Shown one piece after another: positions 40,883 through 50,093 of a DNA stretch of 64,000 bases; the stretch's first letter is position 1; every line of letters begins with the position of its first letter. The notes beneath the pieces are model-generated. The model saw only the letters and a program-made list of their open reading frames with translations, was not told where the DNA came from and did not search any database. The translations under genes and the position numbers were made by a program. The DNA is from Myxococcales bacterium (GTDB taxonomy: Bacteria; Myxococcota; Myxococcia; Myxococcales; Anaeromyxobacteraceae), in NCBI GenBank assembly GCA_021806645.1, contig JAJZQX010000007.1, positions 168,863-232,862 of the forward strand, in the 5' to 3' direction.

Positions 40883-42237
40883 GGTCCTTGCGCCGGACGC
40901 TGGTGCTCACCCTCCTCGGTGCCGTGACCACGGTGACGCTGGTGGGGGCGGCCGCCACCTACCGCCAGGCCCGCGACGGGATCGACCGGATCTTCGACTA
41001 CCACCTTCGCCAGCTCGCCCTGTCGTTGCGGGACCAGGCCATGGGCCGGGTCGAGGGTGGCGGTGGCGCGGGGGAGCGCTTCGACTTCGTCATCCAGGTC
41101 TGGAGCCGTGACGGCGAACGGCTCTACGTGTCCCGCTCGGGAACGGGGCTGCCGGAGGTGGCCGAACTCGGGTTCGCCACGGTGGCGACGCCCACCGGCG
41201 ACTGGCGGGTCTACTCCGCGGCGCTGGGGATGCAGGTCATCCAGGTGGCTCAGCGGCTGTCCGTCCGGGACCGGCTGGCCTTCGACGCGGCGCTCCGGAC
41301 GCTCTCGCCGCTGCTGCTGCTGCTGCCGCTCCTGGCGCTGCTGGTCTGGCGGGTGGTCGGGCACGGGCTGGTGCCGCTCGACAGGCTGGCCCGGGGCGTC
41401 TCGGCCCGGACGCCGGCGACGCTGGAGCCCTTCCCCGAGTCCGAGGTCCCCGCCGAGGTGCTGCCCCTGGTGCGCGCGCTCAACGAGCTGCTGGGTCGTC
41501 TCCGGCTGGCCCTGGCGGCCCAGCGCGCCTTCGTGGCCGACGCCGCACACGAGCTGCGCACCCCCCTCGCGGCCCTGAAGCTCCAGGTGCAGCTCGCCCA
41601 GCGGGTTGACGACGGAGAGTCCCGGGGCGCGGCGCTGGCCGAGGTCGACGCCGGCCTCGATCGGGCCACCCATGTGGTCCAGCAACTCCTGATGCTCGCG
41701 CGCCAGGAGCCGGACGCGGCGATGCCGGGGAGCGCCGGCCGGGTGCAGCTCGCCGAGCTGGTCGGGCAGGCCGTGGCCGATCTCGCCCCCTTCGCGGAGG
41801 CACGGCACATCGACCTCGGCGCGGCCAGGATCGACGAGCGCGCCGTGGTCGCCGGTGAAACCGCCGCCTTGCGCACGCTGCTCGCCAACCTCGTCGACAA
41901 CGCGATCCGTTACACGCCTTCGGGTGGGCGCGTGGACGTCTCGGCCGGCGTGTTGGAGGACCGGCCCTACCTGGAGGTCGCCGACACCGGCCCCGGCATC
42001 CCCGTGGCGGATCGCGAACGCGTCTTCGACCGCTTCTACCGCCGTGATGGGACGACCGAGCCGGGCACCGGCCTCGGGCTGGCCATCGTGAAGGCGATCG
42101 CCGATCGGCACCGGGCCCAGGTGACGATGGGGGATGCCCCCGGGGGCGGGCTGCTGGTCCAGATCGCCTTCTCCCCGGAAGGCGACCCGCCAAAAGGGCC
42201 GCCCCAACCAGGACAGCCTGCGTTAAGTCGGCCTTAA
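40879..42237 (+). CDS. Sensor histidine kinase (QseC-like)
   Basis: The 452-residue kinase has two transmembrane segments (about 10-28 and 138-158) bracketing a periplasmic sensor of about 110 residues, with a 2CSK-type RIFDYHLRQLALSLRDQA segment. It then has a HAMP-like linker, the phosphoacceptor His224 in ADAAHELRTPLAAL, the N box NLVDNAIRYTP, and G boxes DTGPGIP and GTGLGLAIVKAIADRH. It forms a pair with the upstream regulator. Its stop codon lies inside the TTAAG direct repeat that precedes degP. Confidence 0.96.
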   Translation: MRSLRRTLVLTLLGAVTTVTLVGAAATYRQARDGIDRIFDYHLRQLALSLRDQAMGRVEGGGGAGERFDFVIQVWSRDGERLYVSRSGTGLPEVAELGFATVATPTGDWRVYSAALGMQVIQVAQRLSVRDRLAFDAALRTLSPLLLLLPLLALLVWRVVGHGLVPLDRLARGVSARTPATLEPFPESEVPAEVLPLVRALNELLGRLRLALAAQRAFVADAAHELRTPLAALKLQVQLAQRVDDGESRGAALAEVDAGLDRATHVVQQLLMLARQEPDAAMPGSAGRVQLAELVGQAVADLAPFAEARHIDLGAARIDERAVVAGETAALRTLLANLVDNAIRYTPSGGRVDVSAGVLEDRPYLEVADTGPGIPVADRERVFDRFYRRDGTTEPGTGLGLAIVKAIADRHRAQVTMGDAPGGGLLVQIAFSPEGDPPKGPPQPGQPALSRP

Positions 42238-42238
42238 G
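42223..42238 (+). promoter_or_regulatory. TTAAG direct repeat, candidate response-regulator box before degP
   Basis: TTAAG occurs at 42223-42227 and again at 42234-42238, exactly 11 nt apart. PmrA/QseB-class regulators bind such CTTAAG-type direct repeats with one-helical-turn spacing. It lies 68 nt before the degP ATG and overlaps the stop of the kinase gene. The adjacent regulator of that class makes it the natural binder; this is inferred. Confidence 0.55.
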
Positions 42239-42305
42239 GTGGCATCCATAGGGTTCCTTGCGAAGGCGGGGCGCAGGCTCCGCCACCAGTCGAAAGGAAC
42301 TCACC

Positions 42306-43769
42306 ATGCTGTCGCAACGTGTCACACGAGGAGCCATCATCGCCGCCGTCCTGGGCCTGGTCGCGGGCGGTTCCGCGGCACTGGGCCTCTCCATCCTTCC
42401 CAACGCCAGGGCCATGCTGCCCCAGTCGCCGCCGGCCGCTCCGGCGTCCGCCTCCACCAGCCCGATGGCGCTGCCGGACTTCAGCGCCATCGTCCGCCAG
42501 TACGGTCCCGCGGTGGTGAACGTGAGCACCACCGGGACGACCAAGGCGGCCCTGGACGTCTCGGGGGCCGGACCGCTCGATCCGGGCGACCCTCTCTGGC
42601 AGTTCTTCCACCGCTTCGGCGTCCCGACGCCTCCCGGGGGCGAGAGCATCACCCGCGGCGTTGGTTCGGGCTTCATCGTGAGGTCCGACGGCGTCATCCT
42701 CACCAATGCCCACGTGGTGGACGGCGCCGGCGAGGTGCGGGTCAAGCTCACCGACAAGCGGGAGTTCCCCGCCAAGGTGGTGGGGATCGACAAGGCCACC
42801 GACGTGGCCGTGCTCCGCATCGAAGCCAAGGATCTCCCGACGGTGCGGCTCGGCGAGCCTTCTCGCACGCAGGTGGGTGAGTGGGTGCTGGCCATCGGCT
42901 CGCCGTTCGGGTTCGAGAACAGCGTCTCGGCCGGCATCGTCTCCGCCAGGGCGCGTTCCCTGCCGAACGAAGGCTACGTTCCCTTCCTGCAGACCGACGT
43001 GGCGGTGAACCCCGGCAACTCCGGTGGCCCGCTCTTCAACGTCGGCGGCGAGGTGATCGGCATCAACTCCCAGATCTACTCGCGGTCTGGTGGCTACATG
43101 GGGCTCTCCTTCGCCATCCCGATCGACGTCGCGATGAAGGTGGAGGACCAGCTGCTGGCCCACGGCAAGGTGGTCCGCGGCCGGATGGGCGTGACCATCC
43201 AGGACGTGAACCAGGACCTGGCCCGGTCCTTCGGCCTCGCGAAGCCGGCGGGGGCCCTGGTGAGCTCGGTCGAGGACGACAGCCCAGCGGCCAAGGCGGG
43301 ACTCCGGCCCGGGGACGTGATCCTGTCGATGGACGGCCAGGAGATCGCCGCCTCGTCCGACCTGCCGCCCCGGGTCGCCGACCTGAAGCCCGGCGCCAGC
43401 GCGACCCTCGAGGTCTGGCGCAAGGGCCAGGTCCGGAAGCTGGAAGTCGGCATCGCCGCGGCCAAGGACGCCACGGTGGCCAGCGCCGAGAACGCCACCG
43501 ACCACGGCCGGCTCGGCGTCACCGTGCGACCCCTGACTCCCGAGGAGCAGCGCCAGGCCGAGGTTCGCGGCGGCGTCCTGGTGGAGGGCGCCACGGGCCC
43601 GGCGGCCCGCGCCGGCATCCAGCCCGGCGACGTGGTGCTCTCGCTCAACGGCACGCCGATCACCGGCGTCGCACAGCTCCGCGAACTGATCGCGAAGACC
43701 GGGAAGCACGTGGCGGTGCTGGTGCAGCGCGGCCAGGCCCGCATCTTCGTGCCCGTGGCCCTCGGCTGA
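42306..43769 (+). CDS. degP: Do-family periplasmic serine protease/chaperone
   Basis: The 487-residue HtrA protein degrades or refolds damaged envelope proteins. It has an N-terminal signal or anchor (about 8-35), a trypsin-like domain with His136 (LTNAHVVDG), Asp166 (KATDVAVL) and Ser239 (GNSGGPLFN), and two PDZ domains (about 295-375 and 395-480; AGLRPGDVILSMDG, AGIQPGDVVLSLNG). Start ATG follows GAAAGGAAC. Upstream are an envelope-type two-component system and its candidate binding box, the arrangement expected of an envelope-stress response. DegP, DegQ and MucD cannot be told apart by eye. Confidence 0.95.
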   Translation: MLSQRVTRGAIIAAVLGLVAGGSAALGLSILPNARAMLPQSPPAAPASASTSPMALPDFSAIVRQYGPAVVNVSTTGTTKAALDVSGAGPLDPGDPLWQFFHRFGVPTPPGGESITRGVGSGFIVRSDGVILTNAHVVDGAGEVRVKLTDKREFPAKVVGIDKATDVAVLRIEAKDLPTVRLGEPSRTQVGEWVLAIGSPFGFENSVSAGIVSARARSLPNEGYVPFLQTDVAVNPGNSGGPLFNVGGEVIGINSQIYSRSGGYMGLSFAIPIDVAMKVEDQLLAHGKVVRGRMGVTIQDVNQDLARSFGLAKPAGALVSSVEDDSPAAKAGLRPGDVILSMDGQEIAASSDLPPRVADLKPGASATLEVWRKGQVRKLEVGIAAAKDATVASAENATDHGRLGVTVRPLTPEEQRQAEVRGGVLVEGATGPAARAGIQPGDVVLSLNGTPITGVAQLRELIAKTGKHVAVLVQRGQARIFVPVALG

Positions 43770-43804
43770 CGGGCCGGCTGGTTCCTGGAACCCGGGGAGG
43801 GCGC

Positions 43805-44044
43805 ATGGAGACGAGGAACGGCAAGGTCGTCGTGCTGGTGCGCCCGGGCCGGCGCACCGGTCCCGTGCTGGGCTGGCTCCGGCAACTCCTGCCCGCGGCG
43901 ATCCTCCTGATCGCGCCGGCCAGCCCTCCGGCGATGGAGCCTGGCGAGGGAGACTCCATCGTCGTCGAGGCCAGTGACATCGACTCCCCCATGGCCCTCG
44001 CCCACGCCCTCACCAGGAACCGGGTGGTGACCACCCGTGACTGA
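43805..44044 (+). CDS. Small hypothetical protein downstream of degP
   Basis: The 79-residue product is not recognised. A basic start (RNGKVVVLVRPGRRTG) is followed by a hydrophobic stretch (VLGWLRQLLPAAILLIAPA) and an acidic C-terminal part (EPGEGDSIVVEASDIDSPM). A GGGAGG ribosome-binding site precedes the ATG. Position 35 nt after degP suggests the same transcript. It could be a small membrane or exported protein linked to the stress response; its reality as a gene is likely, not certain. Confidence 0.6.
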   Translation: METRNGKVVVLVRPGRRTGPVLGWLRQLLPAAILLIAPASPPAMEPGEGDSIVVEASDIDSPMALAHALTRNRVVTTRD

Positions 44045-44097
44045 GCGGGTGGAGCGTGGAAGGCCCGAAGCGGGTCTTGAGAGCCTAGGCGCCCCCT

Positions 44098-45963
44098 TCA
44101 GCGCCAGAAGCGGGCGACGTAGAGCGTCAGATTGGCCTGGTCGAGCGCGAGGCCGTAGAACCCGGCCACCGGGTTCACCGAGTAGTCTACCCAGTTGCGC
44201 CCCGGCTCGAACCATTGAATCAACTGCCCGGTCGCAGGCAGGTACATGCTCTGCGGGACGCCGAAGCTGTTCACCGTGAAGAACTCGAGCCCCTCGGACG
44301 ACCAGCCCCCGGGGCTCATGTGCCCGATGAACTGGCGCCTCACCTGGTTCCCCGCGCCGTCGATGACGTGGGTCGAGACCTCGTCGATGGAGAAGGCCCC
44401 CCAGGCCGTCGCAGGCTGCCCCGCCACCAGGGCCCTCGCGCCACAGGTGACCCCGCTGGTGGGCGAGATGTTCGGCCCATCGACCAGCAGGGGCGCCGCG
44501 TCTTCGAACAGCACCTTCCACTTTGCCGCCGCCGCCTGCGCGTACACGGCGACGCTGCCGTTCGCGCAGAACATCGAGGCCCCCGTGGGCACGGCGACGT
44601 CCGTATCCGTCGTCAGGGTCCCGGACTTCACCTCGTAGACCTTGTTGACCGGATTCGGGTCGTAGGCGACGAGCCGGGTGTTCGAAAGCCACGAGGGGTT
44701 GATGGCCGCGGCCGAGGTGGCGAAGGGAATGACCGAGCCCGACGCGGGCAGCGCTTCCTCTCGGAGTGGCCGGGTCGCTCCGATGACCGAGCGGTACGCC
44801 ATGCGGGACCCGTCCGAGTTGATGTAGAGGCGTTCGGTGTTGTCTGGCAAGGCGACGCTGGTCGCGTCCGAGCCTCGGACGAGCTTCCAGGTGTTCGGGG
44901 GGACGACGGCGGCGTTGCTGAGCGTGAAGCCAATCCAATCTCCGGTCGAGCCATAGATGACCTTCGCCGTGTCGTAGGTGCCGGTCACGGTGCTGGGAAT
45001 CGTCCCGTTGGGCGCCAGGACCTGCAAGCTGCACGCGTTGCCGGCCGTGCAGTTCGTGAGCGCCCAGGCCGTCGGCGAGGTGAAGAATCCACCTGCCTTC
45101 ACCGCGGCGAAGACGACGGCGTCGGAGGTGGGGGTCACCAGTCGGACGTCGTTGCTGACCTGAACCACGAAGAAGCGGTCTGAGGTCTGCTTCCTCACCC
45201 CGCCAGCCGCCGAGGCGAACCCGGTCGAGGTTCCGGCGACCAGGTTGATGCGCTCGAGGCCCGGGGTGAGCCCGAGCGGAGGCGGAGCCAGCAGCGCCCC
45301 ATCTCGGGTCACGAACAGGGTCGACTCGTCGGTCGAGAAGTCCATCGGGCCAGTCCCGCCGGCGCCCCAGGCCACCAGGTTCGCCGTCCCGACCTCGTAG
45401 ACCATCAAGATGGTGTTCAGGAAGAAGGCGGCGTACTTGCACTTCGACGAGAAGACCAGGCCAGAGACGCTTCCACTGGCGACCTGCCGCCGCTCGAGCG
45501 TCTTGGTGTTGATGAACATCGCGCGCTGGTCTGACCCCACCTGCATCGAGAGGGCGGTCCACGGGCCGCCCGAGCAAGTGCCCAGCGGGATCACCGCGCT
45601 GATGGCGACGTCAGTCTCGTAGACGGGAACGTACCAGCTCATCGTGGCCGGCCTGACCACGGTGGTGGCCCCCTCCTGGACCAGCATCCGGCCCAGGGAC
45701 TGCTCCTGGAAGTTGGGGGCGCTGGCCACCAGGTCCCAGGTGCCCACGGGCACCACGAGCGAGTAGTTGCCGTCCACGGACGGGGCGCCCGTGACGGCCG
45801 TCCCTGGCACCGACAGCGTGATGAGGGTCGGCGCCTGGTTGCCGTGGAAGGTGACCGTCCCCGTCACCGTCCCTGTCTTGGTCGGCACGGGCGCGGATGA
45901 AGCGGGGCCGCAGCCAGCGAAGACGAGACCCAGAGCCAGCAAACACGCGCGCGAAGTGTGCAT
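44098..45963 (-). CDS. Lipoprotein with carboxypeptidase-regulatory-like domain and beta-rich body
   Basis: The 621-residue product has a lipoprotein signal (lipobox FAGC). Residues about 30-95 (GTVTGTVTFHGNQAPTLITL, DGNYSLVVPVGTWDLVASAP) resemble the Ig-like carboxypeptidase regulatory domain. The rest has repeated beta-strand blocks (MDFSTDESTLFVTRDGALL, ERLYINSDGSRMAYRSVIG) suggestive of a propeller like TolB/WD40 sheets. Function unknown. GGGAGGG precedes the ATG. Its base composition is visibly less GC-rich than its neighbours, hinting at transfer. Confidence 0.8.
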   Translation of the reverse strand: MHTSRACLLALGLVFAGCGPASSAPVPTKTGTVTGTVTFHGNQAPTLITLSVPGTAVTGAPSVDGNYSLVVPVGTWDLVASAPNFQEQSLGRMLVQEGATTVVRPATMSWYVPVYETDVAISAVIPLGTCSGGPWTALSMQVGSDQRAMFINTKTLERRQVASGSVSGLVFSSKCKYAAFFLNTILMVYEVGTANLVAWGAGGTGPMDFSTDESTLFVTRDGALLAPPPLGLTPGLERINLVAGTSTGFASAAGGVRKQTSDRFFVVQVSNDVRLVTPTSDAVVFAAVKAGGFFTSPTAWALTNCTAGNACSLQVLAPNGTIPSTVTGTYDTAKVIYGSTGDWIGFTLSNAAVVPPNTWKLVRGSDATSVALPDNTERLYINSDGSRMAYRSVIGATRPLREEALPASGSVIPFATSAAAINPSWLSNTRLVAYDPNPVNKVYEVKSGTLTTDTDVAVPTGASMFCANGSVAVYAQAAAAKWKVLFEDAAPLLVDGPNISPTSGVTCGARALVAGQPATAWGAFSIDEVSTHVIDGAGNQVRRQFIGHMSPGGWSSEGLEFFTVNSFGVPQSMYLPATGQLIQWFEPGRNWVDYSVNPVAGFYGLALDQANLTLYVARFWR

Positions 45964-46690
45964 ATGCCCTCCCGCTCACAAGGGGATGAGAAGTCCAAAG
46001 GCCGAATCGTCCGACCATGGGACTTACGGCAACATCGAGATCACGGATTACCCTGTTGGTGAAGTCTCCCGGAAGCCTGTCACATCGACCGTACGGGCCG
46101 CAAGGCGAGGCGCGGGCGCTCGCACCGACCTTTCGGGACGAGCTGAGCCAGTGAATTCGGGGAAGGTACAATAGGTCCCATTGTCGGGACGAACACGCAT
46201 GTGACCCTCCCCATGAACCGAGCCGACCATCGGCTGCGTGGGCCACCCTCCGCTTCGGCGGCCCGGACTGAAAGACGCGCTTTCGCGAAATGGCCCAGGC
46301 CACCCCTCAGTTGGGTGTAAGTCCTTCCACCCACCGTTCCAGTCCGATTCCAGATGAACGGTGACTCGGGTCTACGGGTTCAAAGTTGACTAGACGGGTG
46401 CCACATCGCGGCCCGCCTCCTGGCCATCGTCAAGGTCGTCGCAGACACCCCTCCCCCCGCCTTCGCTTCTCGACGCGGGACCAAGAGAAGGTCCGACTGC
46501 TCGGGGACGAGTGCGGCAGCCGGACACCGCGCAGCGTGGTGCGTTAGTCGCGGAGCCGGATCTGGTGCGCGGCAAGCCGGCGCGGCGCAATCCTGCGCTC
46601 CCCGCCTTTGCCCTACGAGGACCACTAGCCCGGCGGCCTGATCGGCGCGCCCGCTTCGCCCGGCTCGGCCCCCTCTGCTACGCTGGCGCA
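45964..46690. other. 727-nt region without a recognised gene
   Basis: No open frame here has a plausible product or codon use. The part from 45964 to about 46400 is distinctly less GC-rich than the rest of the window. ACAAT (46168-46172)/ATTGT (46180-46184) and GTCCC (46175-46179)/GGGAC (46186-46190) are two overlapping short inverted repeats. It may hold the promoter of the lipoprotein gene, a small RNA or decayed DNA; nothing decides between these. Confidence 0.4.
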
Positions 46691-47197
46691 GTGAGCGCTG
46701 GCGACTTCGACCTCATCTTCGACGCGCTGCAGCTCGGCCGGGTCCGCTACCTCGTGGTCGGCGGGGTCGCGGTCGTGCTGCATGGCCACCCGCGCTTCAC
46801 GGCCGACCTCGATCTGGTGGTGGCGCTCGACCCTGAGAACGCCCGCGCCGCCATCGCGGCCCTGGCCCGACTCGGCTACAGGCCGCGGGCGCCGGTCGAT
46901 GGAGCGCTCTTCGCCGACCCCGGGGCTCGACAGCGCTGGATCGACGAGAAGGGGCTCACGGTCTTCACACTCTGGAGCCCCGAGCATCCCGCGACCGAGA
47001 TCGACCTGTTCGTGCGCGAGCCGTTCCCGTTCGGCGCCGCCTGGGCTCGCGCCACCATGGCCGACCTCGGCGGCGTGAAGGTGCCGGTGGCGAGCATCGA
47101 GGACCTGGTCGCGCTCAAGCGCGCGGCGGGACGGCCGAAGGACCTGGATGACATCCGGGTGCTCGAGGCCATCGCCAGGGAGCGGGATGATGGCTGA
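46691..47197 (+). CDS. AbiEii-like nucleotidyltransferase
   Basis: The 168-residue protein has the minimal nucleotidyltransferase signature: VVGGVAVVLHGHPRFTADLD, with Gly24-Gly25 and the metal-binding Asp39-x-Asp41. A later Lys-Arg segment in EDLVALKRAAGRPKDLDDI is typical of AbiEii/DUF6036 proteins. Such enzymes include toxins that add nucleotides to tRNA, and housekeeping relatives. The start GTG 46691 is in frame with good homology; the open frame upstream is not conserved. It overlaps a small gene by 8 nt, suggesting a two-gene module. Confidence 0.83.
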   Translation: MSAGDFDLIFDALQLGRVRYLVVGGVAVVLHGHPRFTADLDLVVALDPENARAAIAALARLGYRPRAPVDGALFADPGARQRWIDEKGLTVFTLWSPEHPATEIDLFVREPFPFGAAWARATMADLGGVKVPVASIEDLVALKRAAGRPKDLDDIRVLEAIARERDDG

Positions 47198-47390
47198 CTC
47201 GACGGGCGACGCCGGTTGGATGGAGCACGATCGGGAGCAGCGCAGGGCCTGGCTGCGGCTCACACCCCGCCAGCGCCTCGACTGGCTCTGGTCGGCACGG
47301 TCGTTCGCGCTGCGGGCCGCCGAGGCGCGGCGGCAGCGCCAGTCCGCCGGATCGGTGGCAGTCAGCCCCGACGCCGACCGCGAGGGCTGA
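47190..47390 (+). CDS. Small partner protein of the nucleotidyltransferase
   Basis: The 66-residue product is charged and helical: EHDREQRRAWLRLTPRQRLD, then WLWSARSFALRAAEARRQRQ. Similar short proteins with an LTPxQRLxWL segment are commonly found next to AbiEii/DUF6036-type nucleotidyltransferases. It overlaps the end of that gene (ATG at 47187 or 47190). An antitoxin or partner role is inferred from pairing only. Confidence 0.65.
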   Translation: MADSTGDAGWMEHDREQRRAWLRLTPRQRLDWLWSARSFALRAAEARRQRQSAGSVAVSPDADREG

Positions 47391-47431
47391 CCGTCAACCG
47401 CCGAGGCCGTCGCGACGGCCGCCCCCGCCCC

Positions 47432-48886
47432 TCACAGCCCCAGCAGCTTCAGCAGCCGCGCCTGCATCGCCTTCTTGCGCGGCTCGTCGGCGCAGGTCTC
47501 GATGGCCCGCGCCCACGCCTCGCGGGCGCTCTTCTTGAAGCCGAGCTGCTCCCAGGTCTGGGCCAGGTACTGGTGCGCGGCGTCCACGTCGGGGCGCAGC
47601 TCGGCGGACCGCGCGTAGGCGGCGGCCGCCTCGAAGAGCAGCCCCTGCCGCGCCAGCGCGTGGCCTAGGTAGTACTGGGCCTCGGCGGAGAGCTCGTCGC
47701 GGGCGCAGGCGTCGCGCAACAGGGCGGTGGCCTCCTCCGCCCTTCCGGCGTGCAGCGCCGCCGCGCCGGCCCGCCACATGGTGGCCGCCTCGACGCGCCG
47801 CTCGGCGTCCGCCGGGTCGCCGGCTGGCCCGAGCAGCAGCACCTTGGCCACTCGCGTGACCTCGTCGCGGCGCAGCGGCTTCTCCAGGAAGGCGTCGGCG
47901 CCGAAGGCCTGCTGGGCGTCGGCCGCGGCGGTGCCGCGGTGGACGGCGCTGGTGAGCACCACCCGCGTCGGCCGCAGCACCGGGTCGCCCTTGATGGCCC
48001 GGCAGACGTCGAAGCCCTGCACCATGGGCAGCATCGCCTCGAGCACCACCAGATCGGGTCGCGCTTCGCGCGTGATGTCGAGCGCGGCCCGGCCGTTGGC
48101 CGCCTGCAGCACCGTGCAGCCGAGCTTGCCGAGCAGCTCGGCCACCTCCTCGCGCGCCTCGCTGCCCGCATCGGCGACCAGCACCAGCTTCCCCGCCCCG
48201 GCCCCCTCCAGCCGGACCGTGGTGACGACCGCCTCCGAGCGCCGTGCGGCCGCGGGCTGCAGCTCCGGCGGGCGGGCCAGGCGCGCCGGCGACGGCACCG
48301 CGAAGGGGGTCTCCAGGGTCTCGGAGATGGGCACCAGCACCAGCTCGCCCGCCTCTGGCAGCTCGGCCGGCTCCGCTCTTCGCGCACCGTGGACCACGCC
48401 GACCCACGCGGCGGTCGGGTCGGGGAGCGCCGGCGCCTGCGGCCCGCGCCAGGTCGTGCCAAAGCGCTGCTTCTCGCGGACCAGCCCGTCGATGGCCCGC
48501 TCGATGGCGGCCAGCACGGCGACGTAGCGGAGCACCTTTCGCCCGGTGACGAAGCGCAGCTCGTCGGCCAGCGTCACGTTCTCCGGGTCGGCCATGGCCA
48601 GCACCAGCTCGGCCCGGCCGACCGACACCGGCAGCACCCGCTGCTGGCGGCAGAAGGCGTGCGACACCACGCCGAAGTTGGAGGTGGGGATGACGCTGCG
48701 CGAGAGGTCGACGCCCGGGCAGTCGAACAGCTCCACCAGCGCCCGGACCAGCGCCGCCTCGGTGGCCAGCCCGAGCCGCAGCGCGGCCGAGGTCACGTCG
48801 CCGTCCTGGGCGGCGGCCAGCGCCTTGGCCGCGGCCGGCGGGGTGAGCGTTCCGGACTGGATCAGGTAGGCGGCGACATCGGCCAT
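47432..48886 (-). CDS. MshEN domain-receiver-TPR protein with Glu at the phosphoacceptor site
   Basis: The 484-residue protein has an N-terminal MshEN/GspE-N-like domain (about 1-140: LATEAALVRALVELFDCPGV, VLPVSVGRAELVLAMADPEN), a family that in MshE binds cyclic di-GMP. A receiver follows (about 233-345), with Glu283 (VVLEAMLP) where Asp is expected, and ADA at 238-240 where the paired acidic residues normally sit. Thr312 and Lys336 (EKP) are kept. A C-terminal TPR region follows (about 350-480: AEAQYYLGHALARQGLLFEA). It is likely a phosphorylation-independent adaptor. Partners are unknown. Confidence 0.85.
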   Translation of the reverse strand: MADVAAYLIQSGTLTPPAAAKALAAAQDGDVTSAALRLGLATEAALVRALVELFDCPGVDLSRSVIPTSNFGVVSHAFCRQQRVLPVSVGRAELVLAMADPENVTLADELRFVTGRKVLRYVAVLAAIERAIDGLVREKQRFGTTWRGPQAPALPDPTAAWVGVVHGARRAEPAELPEAGELVLVPISETLETPFAVPSPARLARPPELQPAAARRSEAVVTTVRLEGAGAGKLVLVADAGSEAREEVAELLGKLGCTVLQAANGRAALDITREARPDLVVLEAMLPMVQGFDVCRAIKGDPVLRPTRVVLTSAVHRGTAAADAQQAFGADAFLEKPLRRDEVTRVAKVLLLGPAGDPADAERRVEAATMWRAGAAALHAGRAEEATALLRDACARDELSAEAQYYLGHALARQGLLFEAAAAYARSAELRPDVDAAHQYLAQTWEQLGFKKSAREAWARAIETCADEPRKKAMQARLLKLLGL

Positions 48887-48987
48887 CGGCGGATGCTAGC
48901 CCGACCGGCCGGCGAGCGGAACCTCATGAGCCCCGCCGGGACGCCCGGGCGGCGGCTCCAGGCGGCGGACGGCGGCCCGATCGACCC

Positions 48988-49986
48988 TCAGATCTCGGCC
49001 TTGGTCTCCCGCAGCATCAGCGTGGTGACCGCCTCGCGGGGATCGAGGCCGTCGTTGATGATCCCGTTGACGGTCTCGGTGATGGGCATCTCCACGCCGA
49101 GCCGCGCCGCCAGGTCGCGCGTGGTGCGGGCGTTGCGGACCCCCTCCGCCACCTGCCCCAGCGCCCGCTGGATGTCCTCCAGCTTCTCGCCGGCGGCCAG
49201 CCCGCGCCCCACCGTCCGGTTGCGAGACAGGTCGGAGTTGCAGGTGAGCACCAGGTCGCCCAGCCCGGACAGGCCGGAGAGCGTGAGCGGGTTGGCCCCC
49301 TTCTTGACGGCCAGCCGCGAGATCTCGGCCAGCCCGCGGGTGATGAGGGCGGCCAGCGCGTTGGCGCCGAAGCCGCAGCCGTCGCAGACGCCGGCGGCGA
49401 TGGCCACCACGTTCTTCACGCAGCCGCCGATCTCGACCCCCACCACGTCGCCGGAGGTGTAGGGCCGGAATGACTTGCAGTGAAAGGCGTCCTGCACCTG
49501 CCGCGCGATCCGCTCCCAGCGCGCCGCCACCGTCACCGCGGTCGGCAACCCCTTGGCCACCTCCTTGGCGAACGAGGGGCCGGAGAGGATGGCTATGTAC
49601 GGGTGCAGCGGCACGGGCAGGACGTCCTCGAGCACCTCGCTCATGGTCATGAGCGTGTCGGCCTCGATCCCCTTGGCGACGCAGACGATGGGCGTGCCGG
49701 CGTGGATGTGGCGCTTCATCTCGATGGCCACCGTCCGCACCACGTGCGACGGGACCGCCAGCACCACCAGCTCCGCCCCCTCCAGCGCCTTGTGGATGTC
49801 GGGCGAGGCCAGGACGTTGGGCGAGATGGGGATGCTGGGCAGGTAGCGCTCGTTCCGGTGGTGGGCCGCGAGGTCCTCGAGCACCTTGGTGTCCTTGTCC
49901 CACGCGGTGACGCTGTACCCCTTGTTTCCAAGCAGCGAGGCGAGGGCGGTACCCCAGGAGCCGGCGCCGAGCACGGTGGTGCGCAT
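48988..49986 (-). CDS. gpsA: Glycerol-3-phosphate dehydrogenase [NAD(P)+]
   Basis: GpsA reduces dihydroxyacetone phosphate to glycerol 3-phosphate for phospholipid synthesis. The 332-residue cytoplasmic enzyme has the Rossmann loop [27 protein letters not shown], the segment [20 protein letters not shown], catalytic Lys in [13 protein letters not shown], and [13 protein letters not shown]. Start and length are normal for the family. The gene stands alone, 100 nt after the MshEN gene's start region on the same strand. Confidence 0.97.
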   Translation of the reverse strand: MRTTVLGAGSWGTALASLLGNKGYSVTAWDKDTKVLEDLAAHHRNERYLPSIPISPNVLASPDIHKALEGAELVVLAVPSHVVRTVAIEMKRHIHAGTPIVCVAKGIEADTLMTMSEVLEDVLPVPLHPYIAILSGPSFAKEVAKGLPTAVTVAARWERIARQVQDAFHCKSFRPYTSGDVVGVEIGGCVKNVVAIAAGVCDGCGFGANALAALITRGLAEISRLAVKKGANPLTLSGLSGLGDLVLTCNSDLSRNRTVGRGLAAGEKLEDIQRALGQVAEGVRNARTTRDLAARLGVEMPITETVNGIINDGLDPREAVTTLMLRETKAEI

Positions 49987-50093
49987 GTGTTCCTCCCTCA
50001 GGTGAGAGTGAATCCTAGCCGCGCGCCGGCAAGCGGTCGCCCTCTATTCGGTCTTTCGGCGAGATGCCGCGCCGCGGCGCTGGTACCGCGCCC

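Noticed and set aside
46380..46625. Short minus-strand frames of 66-81 codons
   Set aside because: Poor composition, overlapping alternatives in two frames, no ribosome-binding site and no recognisable product.
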